Positions 1 through 7,228 of a stretch of 64,000 nt of DNA are shown here, piece after piece (the stretch's first letter is position 1; each line of letters opens with the position of its first letter). The position numbers and the translations under genes are program-made. The notes beneath the pieces are model-generated. The model was given only the letters and a program-made list of their open reading frames with translations. It did no database searches and was not told the origin of the DNA. Origin of the DNA: Streptomyces sp. NBC_00094 (lineage in GTDB: Bacteria; Actinomycetota; Actinomycetes; Streptomycetales; Streptomycetaceae); contig NZ_JAPEMB010000001.1 of the NCBI RefSeq assembly GCF_026343125.1, positions 4,469,501 to 4,533,500 of the forward strand. Reading direction: 5' to 3'.

Positions 1-51
1 GTGTCGTGCCGATCAGGCCGGACACCCCCTACCCGTGTCCTGGCTCGTGCG

Positions 52-627
52 TCAGAGGTTGACGCCGAAGTCGCGGGCGATGCCCTCAAGGCCCGAGGCG
101 TAGCCCTGGCCCACGGCGCGGAACTTCCACTCGGCGCCGTTGCGGTAGAGCTCGCCGAAGACCATGGCCGTCTCGACGGCGGCGTCCTCGGAGAGGTCGT
201 AGCGGGCGAGCTCGGCGCCGCCGGCCTGGTTGACGATGCGGATGTACGCGTTCCGCACCTGGCCGAAGTTCTGCGAGCGGGCGACCGCGTCGTAGATGGA
301 GACCGGGAAGACGATCTTGTCGACGTTCGCCGGGAGGCCCGCGAGGTTGACGTTGATCTGCTCGTCGTCGCCGCCGCCCTCGCCGGTGCGGTTGTCGCCG
401 GTGTGGACGATGGTCTGGTCCGGCGTCGACTTGTTGTTGAAGAAGACGAAGTGGGCGTCGGAGGCGACCTTGCCGGCGGCGTCCACACCGATCGCCGAGG
501 CGTCGAGGTCGAAGTCGGTGCCGGTGGTGGTGCGGACGTCCCAGCCGAGGCCCACGGTGACGGCGGTGAGGCCCGGGGCCTCCTTGGTCAGAGAGACGTT
601 GCCGCCCTTGGACAGGCTCACAGCCAT
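52..627 (-). CDS. terD: TerD-family stress protein
   Basis: This 191-residue protein opens with MAVSLSKGGNVSLTKEAPG and consists of one TerD domain of the usual family length. The acidic stretches near residues 38-48 (FDLDASAI) and 80-92 match the calcium-binding loops of TerD/CABP proteins. The family is cytoplasmic and linked to tellurite and general stress tolerance; in Streptomyces several paralogues affect calcium handling and development. The ATG at 627 is preceded by an AAGGGAC-type ribosome site. It is transcribed away from the next gene. The family call is secure; the exact paralogue is not. Confidence 0.95.
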   Translation of the reverse strand: MAVSLSKGGNVSLTKEAPGLTAVTVGLGWDVRTTTGTDFDLDASAIGVDAAGKVASDAHFVFFNNKSTPDQTIVHTGDNRTGEGGGDDEQINVNLAGLPANVDKIVFPVSIYDAVARSQNFGQVRNAYIRIVNQAGGAELARYDLSEDAAVETAMVFGELYRNGAEWKFRAVGQGYASGLEGIARDFGVNL

Positions 628-751
628 GGAAAGTCCCTTTCATCGTGGTGTCGTCGCCTGGAGAAACGCGCGCGGGCCCTCAGCGGTTCCCGACGGGTTC
701 CCGGCGAAAACAGGATGACTCCAACAGCCCACACCGGGGAACATGGAGGGC

Positions 752-1183
752 ATGTCCGGTCCCTATCCCATTCGCGGCTCCGTCTCGCTTCCCGAGGCCG
801 AGCTCCAGTGGCGTTTCTCGCGTTCGTCGGGCCCGGGCGGGCAGCACGTCAACACCAGTGACTCGCAGGTGGAGCTCCGCTTCGACCTCGCGGCCACGGA
901 GTCGCTGCCCGAGGTGTGGAAGGCCCGCGCCCTGGAGCGCCTCGCCTCCCGCCTGGTCAACGGCGTCGTGACGGTCCGGGCCTCGGAGCACCGCTCCCAG
1001 TGGCGTAACCGCGAGACGGCGTCGGTGCGCCTCGCGGCCCTGCTCGCGGAGGCGACGGCCCCGCCGCCGAAGCCCCGCAGGGCGACGAAGATCCCGCGCG
1101 GCATCAACGAGCGCCGGCTGCGCGAGAAGAAGCAGCGCTCGGAGACCAAGCGCACCCGGCAGTCCCGCGGCGACTGGGGCTGA
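752..1183 (+). CDS. arfB: ArfB-type peptidyl-tRNA hydrolase (RF-1 domain)
   Basis: The 143-residue product has the class I release-factor catalytic motif GGQ in SSGPGGQHVNTSDSQ near residues 25-35. It ends in a basic tail (KPRRATKIPRG...EKKQRSETKRTRQS). That layout, with no codon-recognition domains, is the ArfB/YaeJ/ICT1 design: hydrolysis of peptidyl-tRNA on ribosomes stalled without a stop codon, with the basic tail sitting in the empty mRNA channel. I chose the ATG at 752; an in-frame ATG at 743 would add three residues. Confidence 0.93.
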   Translation: MSGPYPIRGSVSLPEAELQWRFSRSSGPGGQHVNTSDSQVELRFDLAATESLPEVWKARALERLASRLVNGVVTVRASEHRSQWRNRETASVRLAALLAEATAPPPKPRRATKIPRGINERRLREKKQRSETKRTRQSRGDWG

Positions 1184-1211
1184 GCGCCCCGCCGGCACCA
1201 GATGGCGGGCG

Positions 1212-1979
1212 CTACGTTACGGGCAGCCTGTAGCGCATCCGGTAGCGGTGCGCCGCCTTCGTCATCAGTGTGACCTCGATCGGACGCTGGGCGTCGGAGT
1301 AGACCACCCGGAAGGCGACCAGAACAGGCATGTCCTTCGGAAGCTCCAGCGCCACGACCTCTTCCTCCGTCGGGATCTCGGACGACAGTTCGTCCACGAA
1401 CTCGCGAGGAGGGAAACCCATCGAGTCGAGCAGCGCCGGCGTACCGCCTCGAATCCGCTTCCTCTCCAGCATGGCCGTGCCCTCGACCAGGTTCAGCGGG
1501 TAGTACGACTTCGTGAGTTCCGTGGGCTCCTCGTCCAGGAACAGGATCTGCCTGCGGAGCACGGCCCGCTCGCCATCTTCCAGCCCAAGGGCTTCGGCCA
1601 CCTCCTTCGGTGGGATGACGACCTCGACGTCGAGCAGCTGAGACCTGCCGACCTGCTGCCGCTTCGCGGCCTCGGAGACCCACGGGTAGGGCTCGCCCGA
1701 CACGGCTGGCCTCATGTAGGCAAGCGGCTCGACGGACTGCTGCGCGTGCTGCCGCACGTATACGCCCTTGCCTGGGAGTCCTTCGAGGAGTCCCTCGGAC
1801 TTCAGCGACTGGAGGGCCTTCTGAATGGTCGTGTTGGCCACGCCGCCGTACTGCTCCATCAGCTCGGCCGTCGAGCCCAGCTTGCTCCCCGGAGGGAGTT
1901 CTCCGCGGGTGATCCGTCGGCGGAGTTCCGCCGCGATCTTCTGGTGCGGTGATCTCGGATCCTTGAACGCCTTCGCCAT
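1212..1979 (-). CDS. GntR-family regulator with UTRA domain
   Basis: This 255-residue regulator has an N-terminal winged helix (SPHQKIAAELRRRITRGELP, about residues 10-75) and a C-terminal UTRA effector domain (about 95-250), so it belongs to the HutC branch of GntR. Its ATG at 1979 shares one base with the TGA of the upstream gene, indicating translational coupling; a GTG at 1982 is an alternative start. The two genes read leftward from a shared promoter region that carries an inverted repeat at 2586-2626. Regulators of this kind often accompany Streptomyces integrative elements. The ligand is not apparent. Confidence 0.9.
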   Translation of the reverse strand: MAKAFKDPRSPHQKIAAELRRRITRGELPPGSKLGSTAELMEQYGGVANTTIQKALQSLKSEGLLEGLPGKGVYVRQHAQQSVEPLAYMRPAVSGEPYPWVSEAAKRQQVGRSQLLDVEVVIPPKEVAEALGLEDGERAVLRRQILFLDEEPTELTKSYYPLNLVEGTAMLERKRIRGGTPALLDSMGFPPREFVDELSSEIPTEEEVVALELPKDMPVLVAFRVVYSDAQRPIEVTLMTKAAHRYRMRYRLPVT

Positions 1980-2524
1980 CACACGCCCTGCTTCCCGAGC
2001 CGATACGTGAGGTGTCTGCCCGCTGGCATGGTCATCAGAGAGGCCTCCATCGGTGTGCCGTCGGCGGTCCGCGTCAGGCGGAGCAGGTGGAGGACAGCGC
2101 TGCCCTCAGGTAGGCCCAAGTGCTCGCGCTCCTCGGTGGTGGCGAGGTCGGCACTCACGTCCTCCACGACCTCGGCGCCCGTGTATCCCAGCTCCTTGAG
2201 CAGGGTGACGGCGCCGCCAGGCACCTTGCGCGGTTCGGCCAAGGGTGTGCCACCGGCAATGGGGACGGGGTAGTAGGAGTCGGCCAGCTCCACGGGTCGG
2301 CCATCGAGCAGGATCAGCCGACGCCTGACGATCACACGCTCGGCGACGGGCAGCCGCAGGGCTGTGCGGACAGCATCGGGGGGGTTCACCTCGCCTGCCT
2401 GGAGAAGTCGTTGGCCGCCACGGCGCCCACGGCGAGCGGCCTCATCGGACCATGCGTCGCTCCGGCCGGGCTCGCGCGGGGCCAGGTATGGCGCAGTCTC
2501 GCTGATCCACGCGTCGCCCGACAT
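1979..2524 (-). CDS. UTRA-only protein, GntR paralogue without DNA-binding domain
   Basis: The 181 residues align along their length with the UTRA half of the downstream GntR protein: 'VRRRLILLDGRPVELADSYY' matches its 'LRRQILFLDEEPTELTKSYY', and both end near a TLMT/SLMT..YR motif. No winged helix is present; the first 40 residues are low-complexity and rich in Arg. The gene lies directly upstream of, and coupled to, the complete regulator. It could be a heterodimer partner, a ligand sensor, or the remnant of a duplicated regulator. The reading frame is intact. Confidence 0.8.
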   Translation of the reverse strand: MSGDAWISETAPYLAPREPGRSDAWSDEAARRGRRGGQRLLQAGEVNPPDAVRTALRLPVAERVIVRRRLILLDGRPVELADSYYPVPIAGGTPLAEPRKVPGGAVTLLKELGYTGAEVVEDVSADLATTEEREHLGLPEGSAVLHLLRLTRTADGTPMEASLMTMPAGRHLTYRLGKQGV

Positions 2525-2585
2525 CTTCTACCTCCAACTCACTGTTGTCAGCGACCCTACTTCCTTGCTCCTGCCGGACTCGGTA

Positions 2586-2626
2586 ACCTTAAGGCCTTGC
2601 CGCTTATAGTCGTTTGCGCTTAAGGT
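2586..2626. promoter_or_regulatory. Inverted repeat in divergent promoter, candidate GntR operator
   Basis: ACCTTAAG at 2586-2593 is repeated inverted as CTTAAGGT at 2619-2626, in a stretch that is AT-rich for this genome and contains TATAGT near 2606. It lies between the leftward UTRA/GntR pair and the rightward small ORF, where an autoregulatory operator would sit. Confidence 0.5.
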
Positions 2627-2633
2627 GGGTTGC

Positions 2634-2780
2634 ATGGAAACGACGGACGCTGACGAACCGCAGTGTGGTGCTCCCGTGCCGCCGGCGGGTTTGAGCCCCG
2701 CTCTCCGCGCTCGGGCCGAGGCTGGATGGCAGAAGTTTCTCGATCGGTGGATCGATGCCTGCGGGGAGTCCGAGGGGTGA
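2634..2780 (+). CDS. Small hypothetical protein (48 aa)
   Basis: The ORF starts METTDADEPQCGAPVPPAG, continues through an amphipathic stretch (ALRARAEAGWQKFLDRW) and ends at TGA 2778-2780. It begins only 8 bases after the inverted repeat and its TGA overlaps the GTG of the next ORF (GTGA at 2777-2780), which argues that both are translated. Tiny ORF pairs of this type often sit divergent to GntR regulators in Streptomyces accessory patches. No function is assigned. Confidence 0.6.
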   Translation: METTDADEPQCGAPVPPAGLSPALRARAEAGWQKFLDRWIDACGESEG

Positions 2781-3220
2781 ACGCGCCGGGCGTCGGGGAC
2801 CGGGAGAACCACCCCCTCCTTCACTGGATGGTCCGCGACATCGTGAGTCAGGGTGAAGGGGTGCTGACGGCCGTCGTTCACGAGTGGCGCGGTGGCCGAC
2901 TCCTGCGTATCGCTTACCTTCAGCCCGCCGTCGGCGTCGCCTGGACCACGGCAGCCGACAACATCCGGCCCGCTCTGTGGCGCAGCGCATCGCCTTCCGG
3001 GACCCCTGCGAAGGAGGGGCGGAAGCGCCATGAGGTGCCGTGGCCCCAGTCACCGCCGGCCGTGGCTGGTTGCCTTCTGGGGTCTTCCCCTGCCCCGGTT
3101 CAGCGGGATCCAGCGTGGAACCCTGGGCCTTCAGGTCCGGGAGGAAGTGATTCTCTGGGCTGCTCTGACCGGGGCATGTGTACGGATCTGAGGTGTTGTC
3201 AGTGGTGCGGGCTAGGTTGA
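2777..3220 (+). CDS. Hypothetical protein, 3' part probably altered by the IS insertion
   Basis: From a GTG overlapping the previous stop, the first 65 or so residues look coding (HPLLHWMVRDIVSQGEGVL, then AVVHEWRGGRLLRIAYLQ and TTAADNIRPALW). The remaining 80 residues are Pro/Gly/Ser/Cys-rich without the preceding character, and run to a stop five bases before the transposase start. I infer that the natural gene ended near 2980 and that the tail is out-of-context DNA belonging to, or brought in by, the insertion sequence. No function is recognised. Confidence 0.5.
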   Translation: MNAPGVGDRENHPLLHWMVRDIVSQGEGVLTAVVHEWRGGRLLRIAYLQPAVGVAWTTAADNIRPALWRSASPSGTPAKEGRKRHEVPWPQSPPAVAGCLLGSSPAPVQRDPAWNPGPSGPGGSDSLGCSDRGMCTDLRCCQWCGLG

Positions 3221-4470
3221 TGGCGTGAAGGTTGTCGTGCAGGTGAAGTTGATGCCTGATGCCGTGCGGGCGTCGGCTATCGGTGCGACTCTGCGCGCGG
3301 TCAACGAGCGGGCGAACTGGGTGTCGGGGGTGGCGTTCGAGCGCGGTGTGCCGCGTGAGTACGAACTGCGCAAGCACACCTACGCCGAGCTGAAAGCGGC
3401 CGGTCTCGGGGCGCAGGCGGCACAGCACGCGATCAAGAAGGTCTGTGACGCCTACGCGACGTTGAAGGCGAACATCCGGGCGGGGAACCTGGGGAAGCCG
3501 GGCTCGAAGCGGCGGGTGAAGGCGGAGTCGAAGCCGATCGTGTTCCGGCCGGAGGCGGCGCACCCGTTTGACGACCGGTGTCTGTCCTGGCAGTACGACA
3601 CACGGACGGTCAGCATCTGGAGCACCGCCGGGCGGTTGAAGAACGTCCGGTTCGCCTGCTCTGCCGGCGCGCTCAGGATGCTCCGCGAGTCTCGCAAGGG
3701 CGAGTCGGATCTGATCGAGCGTGATGGCGTGTTCTATCTGATCGCGGTGTGCGAGGTCCCCGAGGCGCCGCTCAACGAGAATCCATCCGGGTTCATCGGT
3801 GTGGATCTCGGGATCGTCAACATTGCCACGACGTCCACCGGCTACCGGGCCGCCGGGCGCGGTCTCAACCGGCACCGGAAGCGGCAGCTCGAACTGCGCC
3901 GCAAGTTGCAGGCCAAGGGCACCCGGTCCGCCAAACGCCGACTGAAGCACCGCGCTCGCAAGGAGGCGCGGCACGCCGCGAACGTCAACCACATCATCTC
4001 GAAGAAGATCGTCACCACCGCTGAACGCACCGGACGCGGAATCGCACTCGAAGACCTGAGTGGGATCCGCGACCGGGTACGGCTCCGCAAGGACCAGCGG
4101 GCACCACTGCACTCGTGGAGCTTCCACCAGCTCGGCCGGTTTATCGCCTACAAGGCGCTGCGGGCCGGAGTACCGCTGGTGTACGTCGATCCGGCGCACA
4201 CCAGCCAACAGTGCTCCCAGTGCGGCCACATCGACCGGAGGAACCGGGTCGATCAAGCGACGTTCGCGTGCAGGGCCTGCGGGTTCTATGCCAACGCGGA
4301 CGACAACGCGTCCCACAACATTGACCGCAAAGGTCAAGACGTGTGGACCGCGGGGCGTGAGTCACGCGTCCCAGCCACCCCATAGGGGTGTCCGGATGGA
4401 GGAGACAAACCCAGCAACCAGTTGGGCTCTACCTCCGCGCCCGGTCGTTCACGACCGGGTCAAGTTGACC
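3160..4470 (+). mobile_element. IS200/IS605-type (IS1341-like) insertion sequence, TnpB only
   Basis: The element contains tnpB and a right end with a subterminal hairpin at 4440-4459 followed by TCAAGTTGAC. The right boundary is placed about 4470 because the flavin reductase reading frame resumes there. The left boundary is uncertain; it lies somewhere between about 2980 and 3220. Elements of this family make no target duplication or terminal inverted repeat, so the ends cannot be fixed without an empty site. Confidence 0.65.
3225..4385 (+). CDS. tnpB: TnpB-type RNA-guided nuclease (IS605 OrfB family)
   Basis: The 386-residue protein has an OrfB helix-turn-helix N-terminal region and a complete RuvC-like nuclease. 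The acidic triad is visible in GVDLGIVNIATT (near 193), ALEDLSGIR (near 275) and ANADDNASHNI (near 358). A CxxC...CxxC zinc ribbon (CSQCG and CRACG, about 329-351) lies between the last two. TnpB proteins are cytoplasmic nucleases guided by an RNA made from the element's right end. No TnpA transposase is adjacent, so this is an IS1341-like single-gene element needing TnpA in trans. Nothing in the frame suggests decay. It starts at GTG 3225. Confidence 0.93.
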   Translation: MKVVVQVKLMPDAVRASAIGATLRAVNERANWVSGVAFERGVPREYELRKHTYAELKAAGLGAQAAQHAIKKVCDAYATLKANIRAGNLGKPGSKRRVKAESKPIVFRPEAAHPFDDRCLSWQYDTRTVSIWSTAGRLKNVRFACSAGALRMLRESRKGESDLIERDGVFYLIAVCEVPEAPLNENPSGFIGVDLGIVNIATTSTGYRAAGRGLNRHRKRQLELRRKLQAKGTRSAKRRLKHRARKEARHAANVNHIISKKIVTTAERTGRGIALEDLSGIRDRVRLRKDQRAPLHSWSFHQLGRFIAYKALRAGVPLVYVDPAHTSQQCSQCGHIDRRNRVDQATFACRACGFYANADDNASHNIDRKGQDVWTAGRESRVPATP

Positions 4471-4490
4471 TCAGGTGCCGGTACTTCCCC
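4290..4490 (+). ncRNA. Candidate omega RNA (reRNA) of the TnpB element
   Basis: In characterised TnpB systems the guide RNA overlaps the 3' end of tnpB, ends in the right-end hairpin and carries a short guide copied from the flanking DNA. Here the perfect 9-bp hairpin (CCCGGTCGT, 2-nt loop) occupies 4440-4459. The flank that would act as guide starts near 4471 inside the flavin reductase gene. The RNA is inferred from position and hairpin only. Confidence 0.4.
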
Positions 4491-4969
4491 TGGAAGTACG
4501 TCAGTGGCCCGCTGCCGTCCGTCGAGGGCAGGCCCGCCGTCAGGACCCGGCCCACGACCAGGGTGTGGTCCCCGGCCACGACACGGCTCTCCGTGCGGCA
4601 CTCCAGGACCGAGAGCGCGCCGTCGAGCAGCGGAGCGCCGCTCTCCTCGCCGCGCGTGTACGGGAGGTCGGCGAAGAGGAGCCGGTCGCTGACGCGGTTC
4701 TTCATCGCGAAGCGCCCGGCGACCTGCCGCTGCCCCTCTGCGAGGACCGAGACGGCCCAGACGGGGACCTCGGCGAGCAGGTCGTCCATGCGGGAGCCGT
4801 TGCGGAGGCTGACCAGGACCAGGGGCGGGTCGAGGGAGACCGACATGAAGGCGGTGGCCGTCATGCCGATGTCCTCGCCGCGCGGGCCCTCGTCGGGGTC
4901 GTGCGCCGTCACCAGGACCACGCCTGCGGCGAGGCGGGACATCGCCGCCCGGAACTCGTCGTTGCTCAC
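4460..4969 (-). CDS. Flavin reductase family protein (FMN-binding)
   Basis: The 169 residues from GTG 4969 contain the flavin reductase domain: N-terminal FRAAMSRLAAGVVLVTA, the ATAFMSVSLDPPLVLVSL segment typical of FMN-binding split barrels, and C-terminal GPLTYFQGKYRHL. Such enzymes supply reduced flavin to two-component monooxygenases. The last residues and the TGA stop (4460-4462) come from the right end of the adjacent insertion sequence, so the natural C-terminus has been replaced by about two to four residues. The fold appears complete. No partner oxygenase is adjacent. Confidence 0.88.
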   Translation of the reverse strand: MSNDEFRAAMSRLAAGVVLVTAHDPDEGPRGEDIGMTATAFMSVSLDPPLVLVSLRNGSRMDDLLAEVPVWAVSVLAEGQRQVAGRFAMKNRVSDRLLFADLPYTRGEESGAPLLDGALSVLECRTESRVVAGDHTLVVGRVLTAGLPSTDGSGPLTYFQGKYRHLRST

Positions 4970-5093
4970 CCCCTCAGCATGGGGGACGGCCAGGTCGGAC
5001 ACGGGGGGCGGGGCGGGGGTCTTCTGCAGCACACTCGCACGGTAGTCCGGGCCGTCCGGCGGCCGCATCGGGCCCCGGGACCAGTTCGCCACC

Positions 5094-5117
5094 CCCGGGG
5101 GTCCTAGGACCCCCGGG
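5094..5117. promoter_or_regulatory. Perfect 24-bp palindrome upstream of flavin reductase gene
   Basis: CCCGGGGGTCCT at 5094-5105 is followed directly by its exact reverse complement to 5117. It lies 125 bp before the flavin reductase start and 270 bp before cdgB. It may be an operator or a cruciform or hairpin; no bound family is recognised. Confidence 0.55.
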
Positions 5118-5126
5118 TCGTCGGCC

Positions 5127-5154
5127 GTACCGGTCGACACGTGTCGACCAGTAC
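5127..5154. promoter_or_regulatory. 28-bp near-perfect palindrome, candidate operator
   Basis: GTAC arms at 5127-5130 and 5151-5154 flank a perfect 18-bp palindrome (GGTCGACAC and its complement, 5132-5149); only one base pair mismatches over 28 bp. Several further ACCGGTAC-like words follow to about 5195. The position in a divergent promoter suggests a dimeric regulator site. Confidence 0.55.
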
Positions 5155-5242
5155 GGGACCAGCGCGGGACCGGTACACGACCGGTACGGACCGGTAGGCC
5201 CAGACCACCCCGGGGGGTTGTGCGCGACCCGCCATGACCTGT

Positions 5243-5258
5243 TGTGACTTGAGTCACA
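5243..5258. promoter_or_regulatory. Crp-like operator upstream of cdgB
   Basis: TGTGACTTGAGTCACA matches the classic TGTGA-N6-TCACA Crp/FNR-family site, and also the GTG-N6-GNCAC pattern I recall for Streptomyces Crp. It is centred about 134 bp before the cdgB ATG. The TGAC-N4-GTCA spacing is one base short of a BldD box. Confidence 0.55.
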
Positions 5259-5384
5259 GAGGCCAGTATTTGCTGACCCTGTGTACCGGGTACGCAGCGC
5301 GCTGTGATTCAGTGGCAGGGACAGTGCAGCACGAAGCCGATGAGAACCCTGGAGTTGCTGTCGAGGTCTCGGGGAGAGCGAGCG

Positions 5385-7121
5385 ATGGAGACCGAGTCGG
5401 AGCCGTACGTCCGTCTCTCGACCCTGCGGCAGCTGCATCAGGTCGTGGCGGACCTCAACACAGCCCGCAGCCTGGCGGACACCCTGCAGACCGTCGCCGA
5501 CGGTGTGGTCGCCGGTCTCAACTACGAGCTGGCCTGCGTCAACCTCGTCCGCCCCGACGGTGACCTCGTCGTCGCCGCCTTCGCCGGAAGCTCCGCCGCC
5601 GAGGCCCTGATCACCGGCCGGGTCGGCTCCCGCGCCTCCTGGGACCGCCGCCTCTCCATGGGCTCCTCCTGGGGCGACCTCCGCTTCATCCCGCACACCG
5701 AGGGCTGGGTGCTCATGGAGGACGACGTCCCCCAGTGGCACACCGACGGCCCCGCGCCCCGCTTCGAGGACGAGTGGCACCCCCACGACCGCCTCTACGC
5801 CCCCATGTACGCCTCCGGCTCCGGCCGGGAGCTGCTCGGCGTCATATCCGTCGACCGCCCGCGCAACGGCCGGCACCCCGGCCCCTGGGGCCAGGAAGCG
5901 CTCCAGATGTACGCCTCGCAGTCGGCGATCGCCATCAGCAACGCACGCCTCCGCTCCAACATGCAGCGCGCCCTGGTCCGGCTCGAACGGGAACAGCAGG
6001 CCCTCCGCGCCAGCGAGGAGTCCTTCCGGCAGGCCTTCGAGTACGCCCCCTCCGGCATGGCCATCGCCGAGATGGGCGGCGACCAGCACGGCCGGCTGCT
6101 CCGCACCAACGACGCCCTGTGCCGGCTCCTCGGCCGGCCCGCCTCCGTCATGCGCCGCTACTCCTTCGCCGACCTCGTCCACCCCGAGGACATAGGCACC
6201 CTGCTCCGGACCTCCGCCGAGGGCGGCCGCGCCGAGCTGCGCCTCGGGCGGCGCGACGGCACCTACGTCTGGGTGTCCCTGCGCAACTCGGTCGTCGCCG
6301 ACACCGCCGACGGCCCCCGCTTCCTCCTCACCCACGTCGAGGACATCGAGGAGCGCAAGCGTCACGAGCTCCAGCTCGCCCACCGCGCCTCGCACGACGC
6401 CCTCACCGGGCTCCCCAACAGCGCCGAACTGCGCTCCCGGCTCTCCGCCCGGCTCTGCGAGCGCCCCGCGCAGGCCGCCGGATACGGCGGCTACGAGGGC
6501 GGCGGCCACGACGGCGGCTACGACTCGGCACGGGACGGCGGCTACGGCCCCGACCCCGGTTCCGGCGCGGGCCCCGGCCCCGGACCCGCTCACGACTCCG
6601 GCTACGAGTCCTCGCCGTACGAGCACGAGCACGGCTTCGGCTTCGACCCCGTGAACGGCGCCGGCCCGTACGACCACCACGTGCACATCGTCGCCCCCTC
6701 CGCAGCCGAGGCCGACGACGGTACGAAGGGGCTGGCCGTCCTCTTCTGCGACCTCGACGGCTTCAAGTCGATCAACGACCGCTTCGGCCACCACACCGGT
6801 GACGCCGTCCTCATCGAGGTCGCCCGCCGGCTCACCACCGGCGTCCGGGACGGGGACACCGTCGCCCGGCTCGGCGGTGACGAGTTCGTCGTCCTGGCCG
6901 ACGGCCTCGGCGCGGCCGACGCCGCCGACCTGGCCGTACGCCTCCGCAACGCGATCATTCCGCCCATCCGGGTGGACGGCCGGGCGGTCCGTGTCGGGGC
7001 GAGTTTCGGCATCGGCTGGGCCGAATGCGGGATGTCGGTGGAAGAGGTCCTGAACTCCGCCGACCAGCGGATGTACGTCGAGAAGCGCTCCCGCGCCAAG
7101 GTCCACCGCCGGGCCGGCTGA
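5385..7121 (+). CDS. cdgB: Diguanylate cyclase, GAF-PAS-GGDEF (CdgB type)
   Basis: This soluble 578-residue protein has a GAF domain (about 25-190), a short coiled segment, a PAS/PAC domain (about 205-325) and a GGDEF cyclase domain with an intact RLGGDEFVV active site near 500. An RDGD inhibitory I-site lies five residues before GGDEF. It should make c-di-GMP from two GTP. Between the cyclase motifs DALTGLPN (near 340) and LFCDLDGFKSIND (near 450) is a low-complexity insert rich in Gly, Tyr, His and Asp, where the family normally has a short helix. The ATG at 5385 follows GGGGAGAG. Domain order and gene context match CdgB of S. coelicolor, a developmental c-di-GMP synthase. Confidence 0.88.
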   Translation: METESEPYVRLSTLRQLHQVVADLNTARSLADTLQTVADGVVAGLNYELACVNLVRPDGDLVVAAFAGSSAAEALITGRVGSRASWDRRLSMGSSWGDLRFIPHTEGWVLMEDDVPQWHTDGPAPRFEDEWHPHDRLYAPMYASGSGRELLGVISVDRPRNGRHPGPWGQEALQMYASQSAIAISNARLRSNMQRALVRLEREQQALRASEESFRQAFEYAPSGMAIAEMGGDQHGRLLRTNDALCRLLGRPASVMRRYSFADLVHPEDIGTLLRTSAEGGRAELRLGRRDGTYVWVSLRNSVVADTADGPRFLLTHVEDIEERKRHELQLAHRASHDALTGLPNSAELRSRLSARLCERPAQAAGYGGYEGGGHDGGYDSARDGGYGPDPGSGAGPGPGPAHDSGYESSPYEHEHGFGFDPVNGAGPYDHHVHIVAPSAAEADDGTKGLAVLFCDLDGFKSINDRFGHHTGDAVLIEVARRLTTGVRDGDTVARLGGDEFVVLADGLGAADAADLAVRLRNAIIPPIRVDGRAVRVGASFGIGWAECGMSVEEVLNSADQRMYVEKRSRAKVHRRAG

Positions 7122-7228
7122 GAACACCGCGAGCCGTCCGTCTGTCAAGGCCAGCGCCGGGCGCTGGCCCGTTCGGGGTAGGCTCGGCCCGTCGGCGACG
7201 GCTGGCGAGCATGGAGAGGATGACCCGG

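Noticed and set aside
2604..4337. 577-codon - strand frame across the IS
   Set aside because: It reads antisense through tnpB and the small ORFs, with no recognisable domain.
5243..5258. BldD box upstream of cdgB
   Set aside because: The TGAC and GTCA halves are separated by four bases instead of the five in the BldD consensus; the Crp-like reading fits better.
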